This document shows positions 1-7,702 of a DNA stretch of 64,000 bases, piece after piece. Under the pieces are notes generated by a model. That model was given only the letters and a program-made list of their open reading frames with translations, was not told the DNA's origin and searched no databases. Source of the stretch: Ornatilinea apprima (lineage in GTDB: Bacteria > Chloroflexota > Anaerolineae > Anaerolineales > Anaerolineaceae); the NCBI RefSeq assembly GCF_001306115.1, contig NZ_LGCL01000033.1:1-64000 (forward strand), in the 5' to 3' direction. The stretch's first letter is position 1. Every line of letters starts with the position of its first letter. Made by a program: the position numbers and the translations under genes.

Positions 1-86
1 GTATCCATTCATCGTTGGGTTACCTGACACCTGCCGAGTTCGAAGCTGCTTGGCTGTCATCACAATCAGTGGTGGGTACCCCCTAA
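1..86 (+). CDS. Transposase C-terminus (IS3 family, OrfB/DDE type), cut by window start
   Basis: Frame 3 reads in from the left edge and stops at TAA 84-86. The last residues include HSSLGYLTPAEFEA, the typical tail of IS3-family rve/DDE transposases just after the catalytic core. The catalytic residues lie outside the window, so intactness cannot be judged. Confidence 0.75.
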   Translation, partial: IHSSLGYLTPAEFEAAWLSSQSVVGTP

Positions 87-125
87 ACTATCCCTGTTTT
101 TGTGTCCAGTTTTATGGGTCCACCA
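1..125 (+). mobile_element. Right end of an IS3-like insertion sequence
   Basis: After the transposase stop, 87-125 carries a sequence with the look of an IS3 terminal inverted repeat (CTGGACACAAAAAC on the minus strand, then TGGACCCATAAAAC near the outer end). The left end is outside the window, so the exact boundary and target duplication cannot be confirmed. Confidence 0.5.
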
Positions 126-442
126 CACCCCATCCCCCGGCTGCGCCGACCCCTTCCCCGGCAAGAAAGCCAGGGAAGGGATCGAAATCTGCGGTTGTAA
201 GACCCCATCCCCCGGCTGCGCCGACCCCTTCCCCGGCGGGTAAGCCAGGGAAGGGATCGAAATCTGCGGTTGTGAGACCCCATCCCCCGGCTGCGTCGAC
301 CTCTTCCCCGGCGGGTAAGCCAGGGAAGGGGTGAAGCAAAGAGAGCTGCATGGTATGCAGCCCCTACCAAAATCTGCGGTTGTAAGACCCCATCCCCCGG
401 CTGCGCCGACCCCTTCCCCGGCAAGAAAGCCAGGGAAGGGGT
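126..442. repeat. Cluster of four type-A G/C-rich palindromic repeats
   Basis: Four copies of a roughly 55-bp unit start near 129, 203, 278 and 388 (spacings 74, 75 and 110). Each has CCCCATCCCCCGGCTGCG followed by an internal inverted repeat, CCCTTCCCC against GGGAAGGG. The reading frames across it are repeat artefacts, with proline/glycine-rich translations on both strands. The same unit recurs at 18039-18570. Confidence 0.85.
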
Positions 443-517
443 GAAGATGCAAGGTTTTTATTATTCTAATTCAAGAATATGCATAAATTACTATACCAAC
501 CTGCAGGTTTTGACAGG

Positions 518-546
518 TTGAAACCGGCGCGCGGGTGTGCAATACT
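518..546 (+). promoter_or_regulatory. Possible sigma-70-type promoter for the capsid cluster
   Basis: TTGAAA at 518-523 and AATACT at 541-546 are separated by 17 bases. A TTGACA at 510-515 overlaps this region but has no -10 box at the right distance. The assignment is weak. It is the only AT-rich stretch before the first gene at 590. Confidence 0.3.
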
Positions 547-554
547 GGTTACGT

Positions 555-574
555 AATAGAACATATATTCTATT
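555..574. promoter_or_regulatory. Palindromic operator, LexA (SOS box)-like
   Basis: Perfect 7-bp arms AATAGAA and TTCTATT flank CATATA. The centre, GAACATATATTC at 559-570, differs by one base from the Bacillus-type LexA box GAAC-N4-GTTC. It lies between the putative promoter and the ribosome binding site of the first capsid-cluster gene, where a repressor would block the operon. That LexA binds it is inference. Confidence 0.4.
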
Positions 575-589
575 CGCAAGGAGAGTCTG

Positions 590-910
590 GTGAAGAGAAA
601 GGCAGCCGCTGACCCCGGCCGCGTTCCGGGCGCGCAGCCCGGCGGCGATTTGCGCGAGGAGATTGATATGCTGCGCGGTCTGATCCAGCGGGTGGTGAGC
701 CTGGCTGAGGGCGGCCGCGAGCTGGAGGAGCTGCTGGGAATTCTGGAGAAGGTGGGTCGGGCCAGCACGCGCCTGGCTACGCTGTTGAAAACACAGCAAA
801 CCCTGCAGAACCAGGACGATTTGTTCGATGTGCTCAACCAGGTGATTGACGAGGTGCTGTTGGAAAAACGCGCCGACCTGGAGCGGAAGGCAGAGCAGAA
901 GCGCCTGTGA
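590..910 (+). CDS. Small coiled-coil protein, first gene of capsid cluster (possible small terminase)
   Basis: 106 residues from a GTG start with AAGGAGAG at 579-586. The sequence is almost entirely charged helix, with heptad-like leucines at about residues 20-100 (EELLGILEKVG, LFDVLNQVIDEVLL) and a basic C-terminus. It has no recognised domain. Its position two genes upstream of the large terminase, and its size, fit a small terminase subunit or an early packaging regulator, but no HTH is evident, so this is positional inference only. Confidence 0.6.
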   Translation: MKRKAAADPGRVPGAQPGGDLREEIDMLRGLIQRVVSLAEGGRELEELLGILEKVGRASTRLATLLKTQQTLQNQDDLFDVLNQVIDEVLLEKRADLERKAEQKRL

Positions 911-1069
911 GCGGGCTGGCGGTGCCCTGGCGGCCATGCGCCGGAGGGACGGACGGAGAATGAGATCATGTTGGGCCGCGGCGGCAAATGCCGGTATACC
1001 CATATAGCGGCGCCCTCCGTTCTCTCCGGGCTGCCAGCCCCCTGCCAGGCGGTGAGAGGAGGTGAAGCG

Positions 1070-1345
1070 ATGAAAGAAGAACAGGCAGCGGTGATTGCCG
1101 GGCAGCTGCGCCATGCGCTCGACTTGATGCAGGCCGAGATCAACGCCCTGCAGGCGCGCCAGTCGCACCAGGCGGAATTGACTCACCAGCGCCTGTGCGT
1201 TCTGGAGAAACGGGCGGACGATCAGGAGGCGCGCCTGCGCAGCGCCAGCGAAGGCGTAACGCAGTTCAAAGTGTGGTCCGGGTTGGCGGCTGGCGGTTCG
1301 GGGTTGATGTCGCTGGCGGCGTTAGTGAGGGCTTTCTTTGGATGA
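1070..1345 (+). CDS. Coiled-coil protein with C-terminal membrane segment (XhlA/holin-like)
   Basis: 91 residues. The start at 1070 is chosen over upstream in-frame starts because GAGAGGAGGTGAA at 1054-1066 is a near-perfect Shine-Dalgarno. Residues 1-60 form an amphipathic coiled coil (ALQARQSHQAELTHQRLCVL), and residues about 70-90 are one hydrophobic helix ending in AFFG. Phage XhlA/hemolysin-type accessory holin proteins have this plan. It overlaps the terminase start by 8 bases, so the two are translationally coupled. Confidence 0.6.
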   Translation: MKEEQAAVIAGQLRHALDLMQAEINALQARQSHQAELTHQRLCVLEKRADDQEARLRSASEGVTQFKVWSGLAAGGSGLMSLAALVRAFFG

Positions 1346-2858
1346 ACCCCATAAAGAAAAAAATATTCAGCATGGCATCAGGTGGTTGGTGGCGGAAGAG
1401 CGTTTCTTCTGGCAGGCAGCGGGCAGCATGCACCTGCGCCGCTATCAGCAGGAAGTGGCAGAGGCGGTGATTGATTCGGTGCTGCGAGAATTGGGCTTGA
1501 GCATTGTAGTGATGTTCCCGCGCCAGTCGGGTAAGAACGAGCTGCAGGCGCAGTTGGAAGCCTATTTTCTGGTGCTGTTCAACCGCGTGGGCGGGAATAT
1601 GGTGAAGGTGTCTCCCACCTGGAAGCCGCAGAGCATCAACGCCATGCAGCGCCTGGAACGTGTGCTGAAGCGCAACCGCGTTACCGCGCGGCATTGGAGC
1701 AAAGAAAGCGGTTACATCTACCGCCTGGGAGCGGCGCGCATGATTTTTCTTTCCGGCGCGCCGGAGAGCCATATTGTTGGCGCGACGGCGGACCTGCTGC
1801 TGGAAGTGGACGAGGCGCAGAGCGTGCGCGCGGATAAGTTTGACCGCGATATTGCTCCCATGGCGGCCAGCACCAACGCCACACGCGTTTTTTGGGGCAC
1901 GGCCTGGACGGCTGATACGCTGCTGGCGCGCGAGCTGCGCGCGGCGCGGCGCGCTGAGCAGGCCGACGGCCTGCGGCGCTGTTTCGTCATCTCGGCTGAG
2001 CAGGTGGGCAGTGAAGTGCCGGCTTACCGGCGTTTTGTGGAGGCGCAGGTGGCGCGGCTGGGGCGGCAGAACCCGATGGTGAAGACGCAGTACTTCAGCG
2101 AAGAATTGGACGCGGAGGGCGGCATGTTTCCGCCGCAGCGCGCTGCCCTGATGCAGGGAACGCATGCCCGTCTGCGCGCGCCGCGCCCCGGCTGGCAGTA
2201 CGCTCTGCTGCTGGATGTGGCCGGGGAAGACGAGGGGCAGAACGGGCTGGAAAATCCGCTGCGCGATTTGACCGCCCTGACGGTGGTGGAGATCGACCCG
2301 ACTGGCGGCGGGGAAGGCTTTGCCGCCCATACCTACCGCGCGGTTGACCGCAAACAGTGGATCGGTGTGAAGCACACCGCCCTGTACGCCGAACTGCTGG
2401 CCCTGGCGCGGCACTGGCAGGCGGTTCAGGTGGTGGTGGACGCCACCGGGGTGGGGGCGGGGCTGGCTTCGTTTTTGGAGCGCGCGCTGCCGGGGCGGGT
2501 AACTCGCTTTGTGTTCTCGGCGGCCAGCAAAAGCCGCCTGGGATGGGATTTTTTGAGCGTGGTGGAGACCGGGCGCTGGCAGGAGTACGCGCCGCAAGGC
2601 GCGGACGCCGAGCAGGAGGCTTTCTTCCGGCAGCTGGCGTACTGCAAGATGGACGTGCAGCCCGGCGCGGAGCGGCGCATGCGGTGGGGCGTGCCAGACG
2701 GCGCGCGCGACCCGGCGACCGGCGAGCGCCTGCATGACGACCTGATCATCTCGGCGGCGCTGTGCGCGCTGCTGGACGGAATGGCATTGACAAGCAACGG
2801 CCCGGCGCTGGTGATCCCGGCGGCGGACCCCCTGGAGGAACTGGATTATGGATTCTAA
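1338..2858 (+). CDS. terL: Phage terminase large subunit
   Basis: 506 residues, the usual TerL length. The N-terminal ATPase has a Walker A-like motif PRQSGKNE near residue 58 and Walker B LLLEVDEAQ near 153. The C-terminal RNase H-like nuclease has its acidic residues in LLLDVAGED (near 290), VVVDATGVG (near 365) and HDDLIISAA (near 465). The enzyme cuts and pumps DNA into the prohead through the portal encoded downstream. All catalytic positions look intact. It overlaps the lysin-like gene by 11 bases. Confidence 0.92.
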   Translation: MDEPHKEKNIQHGIRWLVAEERFFWQAAGSMHLRRYQQEVAEAVIDSVLRELGLSIVVMFPRQSGKNELQAQLEAYFLVLFNRVGGNMVKVSPTWKPQSINAMQRLERVLKRNRVTARHWSKESGYIYRLGAARMIFLSGAPESHIVGATADLLLEVDEAQSVRADKFDRDIAPMAASTNATRVFWGTAWTADTLLARELRAARRAEQADGLRRCFVISAEQVGSEVPAYRRFVEAQVARLGRQNPMVKTQYFSEELDAEGGMFPPQRAALMQGTHARLRAPRPGWQYALLLDVAGEDEGQNGLENPLRDLTALTVVEIDPTGGGEGFAAHTYRAVDRKQWIGVKHTALYAELLALARHWQAVQVVVDATGVGAGLASFLERALPGRVTRFVFSAASKSRLGWDFLSVVETGRWQEYAPQGADAEQEAFFRQLAYCKMDVQPGAERRMRWGVPDGARDPATGERLHDDLIISAALCALLDGMALTSNGPALVIPAADPLEELDYGF

Positions 2859-3837
2859 TGTTTGTGTCTGGCGCGGACAGGCGGTTTTTATCTGGCAGGT
2901 GAAGCAGTGCGCTTTGCCGCTGCCCGCCCACAGTGCCGAAGCCCATGAACATCTGGCAGTCACCGCGCGCCAGGCCGGGCTGGCGTATGTGCCGGTGAAG
3001 GTGGCCGACGGTCCCTACCGCTATAACCAGGTCGCGGGCGGTTCGGGTGGGCTGGGCTGGCGGGATGAAATTCTGCCGGGGCTGTTGAACGCCTTCACGC
3101 GCGCCGGTCTGCGGCGGGTGGGCTGGCATTATCTGTACGGCGCGGAGCCAGAGCGCGAGGCCGACACGGCCGCCGAGCGCATGGTAACGCTGGGGCTGGA
3201 AGGCTACATTCTGGACGCGGAGAGCGAGTACAAATTGGCCGGGGCCGACGCGGCGCGGCGTTTTATGCGCCGCCTGCGCAAACTGGCCGGGAACATTCCC
3301 CTGGCGCTGTGCAGCTATCGCTTCCCCAGTTATCACCGCGAGTTTCCCTGGCAGGCTTTTCTGGATGAGATGGACGGGCAGCGCGGCGACGCGCACATGC
3401 CGCAGGTCTACTGGGTGGGCGACGCGCGCCCCGATGGACCGGCGCTGCAGCTTCAGCGATCAATGAAGGAACTGCGCGCGCTGAAGGATCTACCCGTGGC
3501 GCCCATCGGCGCGGCTTACGGGCAGCAGTTGGAAAGCGGCTACTGGCGGCCTTCGCCCGACCAGATGCGCGCCTTCTCACGCGCGGCCCAATCGGCTGGC
3601 TGCGCGGGGCTGAGCTGGTGGAGCTGGGATTCGCTGCGCGCCAAAGACGGCAGTGCGCCGGGTGCGGAGGGCAAGCTGGGCTGGTGGGATGCCATCGCCG
3701 GGCTGGGCGCGGATGGGGCAAAGCGGCGCTTGAGGTTCCCCTCTCGCTGGAGCAGCGCATGGTGCGCCTGGAGGCGCAGGCGCGCGCGGCAGGTTGGGCG
3801 ATATGAGCAAGAGGAAAGACAAAATGAGTTCCGATAA
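2848..3837 (+). CDS. Glycoside-hydrolase-like (TIM-barrel) lysin; apparent frameshift near its 3' end
   Basis: The open frame is 329 residues. The first ~290 look like a TIM-barrel hydrolase, with strands ending in GYILDAESEYK (near 115-125), LALCSYRFPSYH, MPQVYWVGD and a late GLSWWSWDSL. Such domains in phage clusters are lysins or virion hydrolases. After about codon 290 this frame turns arginine-rich. The -1 frame instead encodes a natural helical tail (VPLSLEQRMVRLEAQARA) and stops at TGA 3804-3806, overlapping the portal ATG at 3803 in an ATGA junction. The true product probably ends at 3806, with a lost base or slip in the GGGG run at 3715-3718. Confidence 0.65.
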   Translation: MDSNVCVWRGQAVFIWQVKQCALPLPAHSAEAHEHLAVTARQAGLAYVPVKVADGPYRYNQVAGGSGGLGWRDEILPGLLNAFTRAGLRRVGWHYLYGAEPEREADTAAERMVTLGLEGYILDAESEYKLAGADAARRFMRRLRKLAGNIPLALCSYRFPSYHREFPWQAFLDEMDGQRGDAHMPQVYWVGDARPDGPALQLQRSMKELRALKDLPVAPIGAAYGQQLESGYWRPSPDQMRAFSRAAQSAGCAGLSWWSWDSLRAKDGSAPGAEGKLGWWDAIAGLGADGAKRRLRFPSRWSSAWCAWRRRRARQVGRYEQEERQNEFR

Positions 3838-5248
3838 GACCAGTTGGAAGGAGCGCATGGTGCGCGGCCTGTTTGGCCGGCAGATTGAGCAGGCCGCCGC
3901 GCGCCAGGCGGCAAAGTGGCAGGCACAGTTCAGCGTGGAGGATGATTCCACCTTCGCGCTGGGCGGACAATGGGCGGGCAGCGGCAGCCTGGAGCGCGCC
4001 CCGGCCGAGCGCGAGCGAATATTGAGCGAGTCGCTGGAGGCCTGGCGGGTGAATCCGCTGGCGCGGCGGATCGTGGAATTGACCACGCAGTATGTGGTGG
4101 GCGGCGGGCTGGCAGTGAGCGCCAAAGACGCGGCCGCGCAGCAGTTCCTCAAGGCCTTCTGGCGCAGCCGCCTGAACCGCATGGAAACGCGCTGCATGGA
4201 GTGGTGCGACGAGCTGGCGCGCAGCGGCAATCTGTTTGTGCTGCTTTCCACCGACGCGGCGGGCATGTCGTACGCGCGCGCCGTTCCGGCGGCCAGCATT
4301 CAGCGCATTGAGACGCGCTCCAACGACAGCGAGCAGGCCGTGGCGTTTTACCCTTACCCCGGTCTGGAACAGCCCGATCCGCGGCCGTGGAAGGCCTACG
4401 ACCCGCAGCAGGATGCTCCACTGGCGGGGGGCGGCTTTGAGAGCGTAATGCTGCATTACGCCGTCAACCGCCCGGTGGGGGCGGTGTGGGGCGAGTCGGA
4501 TTTGGCCCCGCTGTTGCGCTGGCTGGCGCGCTACGCCAACTGGCTGGAAGACCGCGCGCGGCTCAACCGCTACCGCAACGCATTTCTGTATGTGGTTAAA
4601 GCGCGCTTCGCTTCTGAAGCCGAGCGCATCGCGCGCCAGCAGCAGCTTAACGCCCAACCGCCGCGCCCCGGCAGCATCCTGGTGACCGGTGAGAGCGAGA
4701 GCTGGGAGGTGCTTTCTCCCAAGCTGGACGCCAACGAAGCCAACAGCGACGGCCTGGCGCTGAAGAAGATGGCGGCAGCCGGGGCGGGTGTGCCGATGCA
4801 CTTTTTGGCCGAGCCGGAAGGTTCCACGCGCACCACGGCCGAGGCAGCCGGTGGGCCAACCTACCGGCGCTTTGAGCAGCGCCAGCGCTTCTTCTTGTGG
4901 GTGATCGAAGACGTGCTGCGCGCCGCGCTGCGCCGCCGGGCGATGCTCGACCGCGCGCTGGACGCGGAAGCGGAGATGGAGGTGCGCGGGGCCGATATTT
5001 CGGCGCGCGACAATGCTGCCCTGGGGCTGGCAGCGGCCAATATCAACACCGTGCTGGCCGAACTGCGCGACCGCGGATTGATTGATGACGGTGAGTATCT
5101 GCGCCTGGTGTACCGCTTTGCCGGGGAGGCGGTGGACGCCCAATCGCTGCTGGAGCGCGCCCGGCGCGCCGCCCCGCCGCGCAAGCCGCAGGTGGACCGC
5201 CGCCGGCCGCCGCGCCAGGTGTTGAAACCGGCGGAAAAACTGGAATGA
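3803..5248 (+). CDS. Phage portal protein
   Basis: 481 residues. Start ATG 3803 is preferred over TTG 3794 because of the ATGA overlap with the probable end of the lysin frame. Portal features are a basic N-terminal arm, a conserved wing region (LARRIVELTTQYVVGGG near 75), the long helical stem around KMAAAGAGVPMHFLAEPEGSTRTTAEA (residues about 320-350), and an Arg/Ala-rich C-terminus after residue 450. Twelve copies would form the DNA entry ring that docks TerL. Its position after TerL and before the capsid protein is canonical. Confidence 0.88.
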   Translation: MSKRKDKMSSDKTSWKERMVRGLFGRQIEQAAARQAAKWQAQFSVEDDSTFALGGQWAGSGSLERAPAERERILSESLEAWRVNPLARRIVELTTQYVVGGGLAVSAKDAAAQQFLKAFWRSRLNRMETRCMEWCDELARSGNLFVLLSTDAAGMSYARAVPAASIQRIETRSNDSEQAVAFYPYPGLEQPDPRPWKAYDPQQDAPLAGGGFESVMLHYAVNRPVGAVWGESDLAPLLRWLARYANWLEDRARLNRYRNAFLYVVKARFASEAERIARQQQLNAQPPRPGSILVTGESESWEVLSPKLDANEANSDGLALKKMAAAGAGVPMHFLAEPEGSTRTTAEAAGGPTYRRFEQRQRFFLWVIEDVLRAALRRRAMLDRALDAEAEMEVRGADISARDNAALGLAAANINTVLAELRDRGLIDDGEYLRLVYRFAGEAVDAQSLLERARRAAPPRKPQVDRRRPPRQVLKPAEKLE

Positions 5249-5265
5249 ATTCGGGAGGAACGTTT

Positions 5266-7158
5266 ATGGAAGAAGCGCAAACACGCCAGCAGGTGAAGCT
5301 GGCCGCCAGCGCGCGGGTGGACGAAAACGGCCAGTTTGAGATTCTGGCGATCAGCGCCGGGGAGGGTAACGGCTGGCAGTTCAGCGAGCAGGCGCTGCAA
5401 GAGTCGCTGGCGTTGTGGGATGGGGTGGAATGCTTTATCGATCACGCCTGGGGCGGGCACTCGCTACGCGACCTGGCTGGGGTATGCCGCCAGCCGCGCT
5501 GGGACGCGGAGCAGCGCGGGGTGCTGCTCAAGCTGCGCCCGCTGGGACCTTCGGCGGGGCTGCTGGCGGAGCTGGGCCGCCAGATGCTGGCGGAAGCCGA
5601 CCCGCGCCCGGCAGTGGGTTTTTCGGCGGACTTGCTGTTCAGCGCCAGCGGGCGCGAAGTGAAAACCATTCTGCGCGTGTTGAGCGTGGACCTGGTGATG
5701 GACCCGGCGCGCGGCGGCGCGTTTCTGCGCGCGCTCAACGCCCGCCAGCCGGGGTTGGATGAAACCGAACCAATCAAAAAGGAGACCGACAGGATGACGG
5801 AAGGCAACAAAGAAGGTTTGCAGGCGCTGGCCGAGGCCGCGCAAGAGCTGAAGCAGGCGCGCTGCGCCAATCTGCTGGAGACGAAATTGAGCGAAGCGCG
5901 CCTGCCCGAAGCGGCCGCCAAACGCCTGCGCGCCCAGTTTGGCGGGCAGGTGTTCGAGGCGCAGGCCCTGGATACGGCGATTGAAGACACGCGCCAACTG
6001 GTCAGCGAGCTGACCGGCGGCCTGGTGGTGCAGGGCGCGGGGCAGGTGAGCGGTATGTTCTCCGGCGAAGACCAGATCAACGCCGCGCTGCACGATCTGC
6101 TGGGGGCTGGCCGCCCGGCCGGGCTGGAAGGCGCGCGTCCGCAGCGTCTGAGCGGCATCCGCGAGCTGTACACGCTCTTCACCGGCGACACGTCGTTTGT
6201 GGGCGGCTGGTACCCTGAGCGGGCGCAGCTCGCGACCACGGCAAGCCTGCCGGGTCTGCTGAAGAATGTGATGAACAAGCTGGTGGTGGAGCAGTGGGAA
6301 GAGCTGGGCCGCGCCGGTTACCGCTGGTGGGAGCCGCTGGTAGCGGTGGAGCACTTCAACAGCCTGCACCCGCTGACCGGCGTGCTGGTGGGCGAGGTAA
6401 CCGCCCTGCCTGCCGTGGCCGAAGGGGCCGCCTACAGTGAGCTGTCCGTGGCCGACTCATCCGAGAGCGGTGAGTGGAACAAGTACGGCGGCTATGTGGC
6501 CCTGACGTTGGAGATGTTCGAGCGCGACGAGACCCACAAGCTGCGCCAGTACCCGCGCAAGCTGGCCGCCTCAGCCCTGCGGCGCATCTCCGCGCTGGTG
6601 AGCGCGGTGTTCACCGCCAATGCCAGCGTGGGCCCGCAAATGGCTGATACCTACAATGTGTTTGATCCCACGCATCACGGCAACCTGATCACCACTGCCC
6701 TGTCGGGCAGCGCCTGGGAAGCCGCCAGCGCGGCCATCTACAACCAGAGCATGGCCGCCGCGAACGGGGCTACCGCGCCCAAACTGGCTGTGGACGCGCG
6801 CTATCTGCTGGTGCCGCGCAGCCTGCGCCTGAGCGCCATGCAGATTTTGTACCCCAATTTTGCCTACCAGAGCCAGATCTTCTCGGACAACCTGCAAAAA
6901 GGCCAGCCGGGGGATGTGATCACCGTGCCGGAGTGGACGGACACCAATGACTGGGCCGCGGCAGCCGATCCGCGCCTGGCGCCGGCGATTGTGGTGGGCG
7001 AGCGCTTCGGCCTGATGCCTGAGATCTTCATCGCCGATCACCCGCAGCAGGGCGCGCTGTTCAGCAACGACGAGGTGCGTATCAAGGTGCGCCATTGGGT
7101 GAGCGTGTTTGTGGCCGACTACCGCCCGCTGGTGAAAGCCAACGTGGCTAACGCGTAA
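5266..7158 (+). CDS. Fused prohead protease - scaffold - major capsid protein
   Basis: 630 residues from ATG 5266, which has GGGAGGA at 5253-5259. The ATG at 5245 overlaps the portal stop but lacks a ribosome site. Residues ~1-165 resemble the prohead protease: an IDHAWGG histidine motif, then PRPAVGFSADLLF and VDLVMDPARGG. Residues ~177-270 are charged helix, as in a scaffold (delta) domain. Residues ~290-630 are HK97-like capsid (WYPERAQLATTASLPG, ALRRISALVSAVFTANAS, late VSVFVADYRPLV). An in-frame ATG at 5794 with AAAAAGGAGA at 5776-5785 could make scaffold-capsid without the protease. Confidence 0.85.
   Translation: MEEAQTRQQVKLAASARVDENGQFEILAISAGEGNGWQFSEQALQESLALWDGVECFIDHAWGGHSLRDLAGVCRQPRWDAEQRGVLLKLRPLGPSAGLLAELGRQMLAEADPRPAVGFSADLLFSASGREVKTILRVLSVDLVMDPARGGAFLRALNARQPGLDETEPIKKETDRMTEGNKEGLQALAEAAQELKQARCANLLETKLSEARLPEAAAKRLRAQFGGQVFEAQALDTAIEDTRQLVSELTGGLVVQGAGQVSGMFSGEDQINAALHDLLGAGRPAGLEGARPQRLSGIRELYTLFTGDTSFVGGWYPERAQLATTASLPGLLKNVMNKLVVEQWEELGRAGYRWWEPLVAVEHFNSLHPLTGVLVGEVTALPAVAEGAAYSELSVADSSESGEWNKYGGYVALTLEMFERDETHKLRQYPRKLAASALRRISALVSAVFTANASVGPQMADTYNVFDPTHHGNLITTALSGSAWEAASAAIYNQSMAAANGATAPKLAVDARYLLVPRSLRLSAMQILYPNFAYQSQIFSDNLQKGQPGDVITVPEWTDTNDWAAAADPRLAPAIVVGERFGLMPEIFIADHPQQGALFSNDEVRIKVRHWVSVFVADYRPLVKANVANA
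5776..5796 (+). promoter_or_regulatory. Internal ribosome binding site and start inside the capsid fusion gene
   Basis: AAAAAGGAGA at 5776-5785 is followed nine bases later by ATG 5794, in frame with the capsid fusion at codon 177, exactly between the protease-like and scaffold-like parts. It would give a nested scaffold-capsid product, comparable to phage scaffolds translated from inside the protease gene. This is seen in sequence only. Confidence 0.5.
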
Positions 7159-7257
7159 TCGCTGCGGAGCGATCCCTGCGCTCCTTAAGGAACGGCGGCG
7201 CGGCGGGGCAGGCTCCCCGCCGCCCGCCCAAAAAGTGATCATAAATGGGAGGAAATT

Positions 7258-7464
7258 ATGACAGTCAAAGAACAACTGCTGCGCGTGCTGCGCTCGCGCA
7301 AGTTTTGGGCGCTGCTGGCCGCTTTGCTGACCGCCGCGGGTGGCTTTGCCAGCGGAGAAATGAGTGTGTGGCAGGCGGTGCAGGCCGCCATTGCCGCCCT
7401 GGCGGTGTATTCCACGGGTGTGGCGCTGGAAGACAGCCTGAAAGGCGCAGAGCGTGGCAGCTAA
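7258..7464 (+). CDS. Small holin-like membrane protein
   Basis: 68 residues, with GGGAGGAAATT immediately before the ATG. It has a short basic N-terminus, then two hydrophobic helices (about residues 17-32, FWALLAALLTAAGGF, and 40-58) separated by a small polar turn, and a charged C-terminus. Small two-helix proteins within phage clusters are often holins. Its place between the capsid gene and the connectors is unusual for one, so the role is tentative. It overlaps the next gene by 11 bases. Confidence 0.6.
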   Translation: MTVKEQLLRVLRSRKFWALLAALLTAAGGFASGEMSVWQAVQAAIAALAVYSTGVALEDSLKGAERGS

Positions 7465-7702
7465 AGCGGCTGATACGCAGTTGAAACAGGTGGCGCAGCG
7501 CCTGGCCGCGGCGCATCCGCTGGGCGCGGTGGGCGAGGCGCTGGCCTACTGCCGCCTGCCGGACGGGCGCGTGGTGGTGGTGGACAGCCAGGGGCACAAG
7601 CTGGTGTTTTCGGCGGAAGAGGCGGCGCGCGCCGCGGGTGAAATTCTGGGCGGTCCGCGCCGGCCGCCGGTGAAGGAGGCAAAGCATGAGCGCGTACGAT
7701 GA
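7454..7702 (+). CDS. Small protein of unknown function in capsid cluster
   Basis: 82 residues from GTG 7454, overlapping both neighbours, which strongly supports translation as part of the operon. It has a helical N-terminus, a two-strand hairpin (CRLPDGRVVVVDSQGHKLVF, residues about 33-52), then a helix and a basic tail. No family is recognised. A head-completion or capsid-decoration role would fit the position but is not shown. Confidence 0.55.
   Translation: MAAKAADTQLKQVAQRLAAAHPLGAVGEALAYCRLPDGRVVVVDSQGHKLVFSAEEAARAAGEILGGPRRPPVKEAKHERVR

Noticed and set aside
66..452. Long proline/glycine-rich reading frames on both strands
   Set aside because: They read through type-A palindromic repeats; no ribosome site and no homologous domain.
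3715..3725. Programmed -1 ribosomal frameshift
   Set aside because: No canonical X-XXY-YYZ heptamer is in frame; a missing base in the G run explains it more simply.
1266..7275. Very long antisense frames opposite the capsid cluster
   Set aside because: Typical GC-rich shadows of genes with strong third-position bias; no start sites and His/Arg-rich composition.
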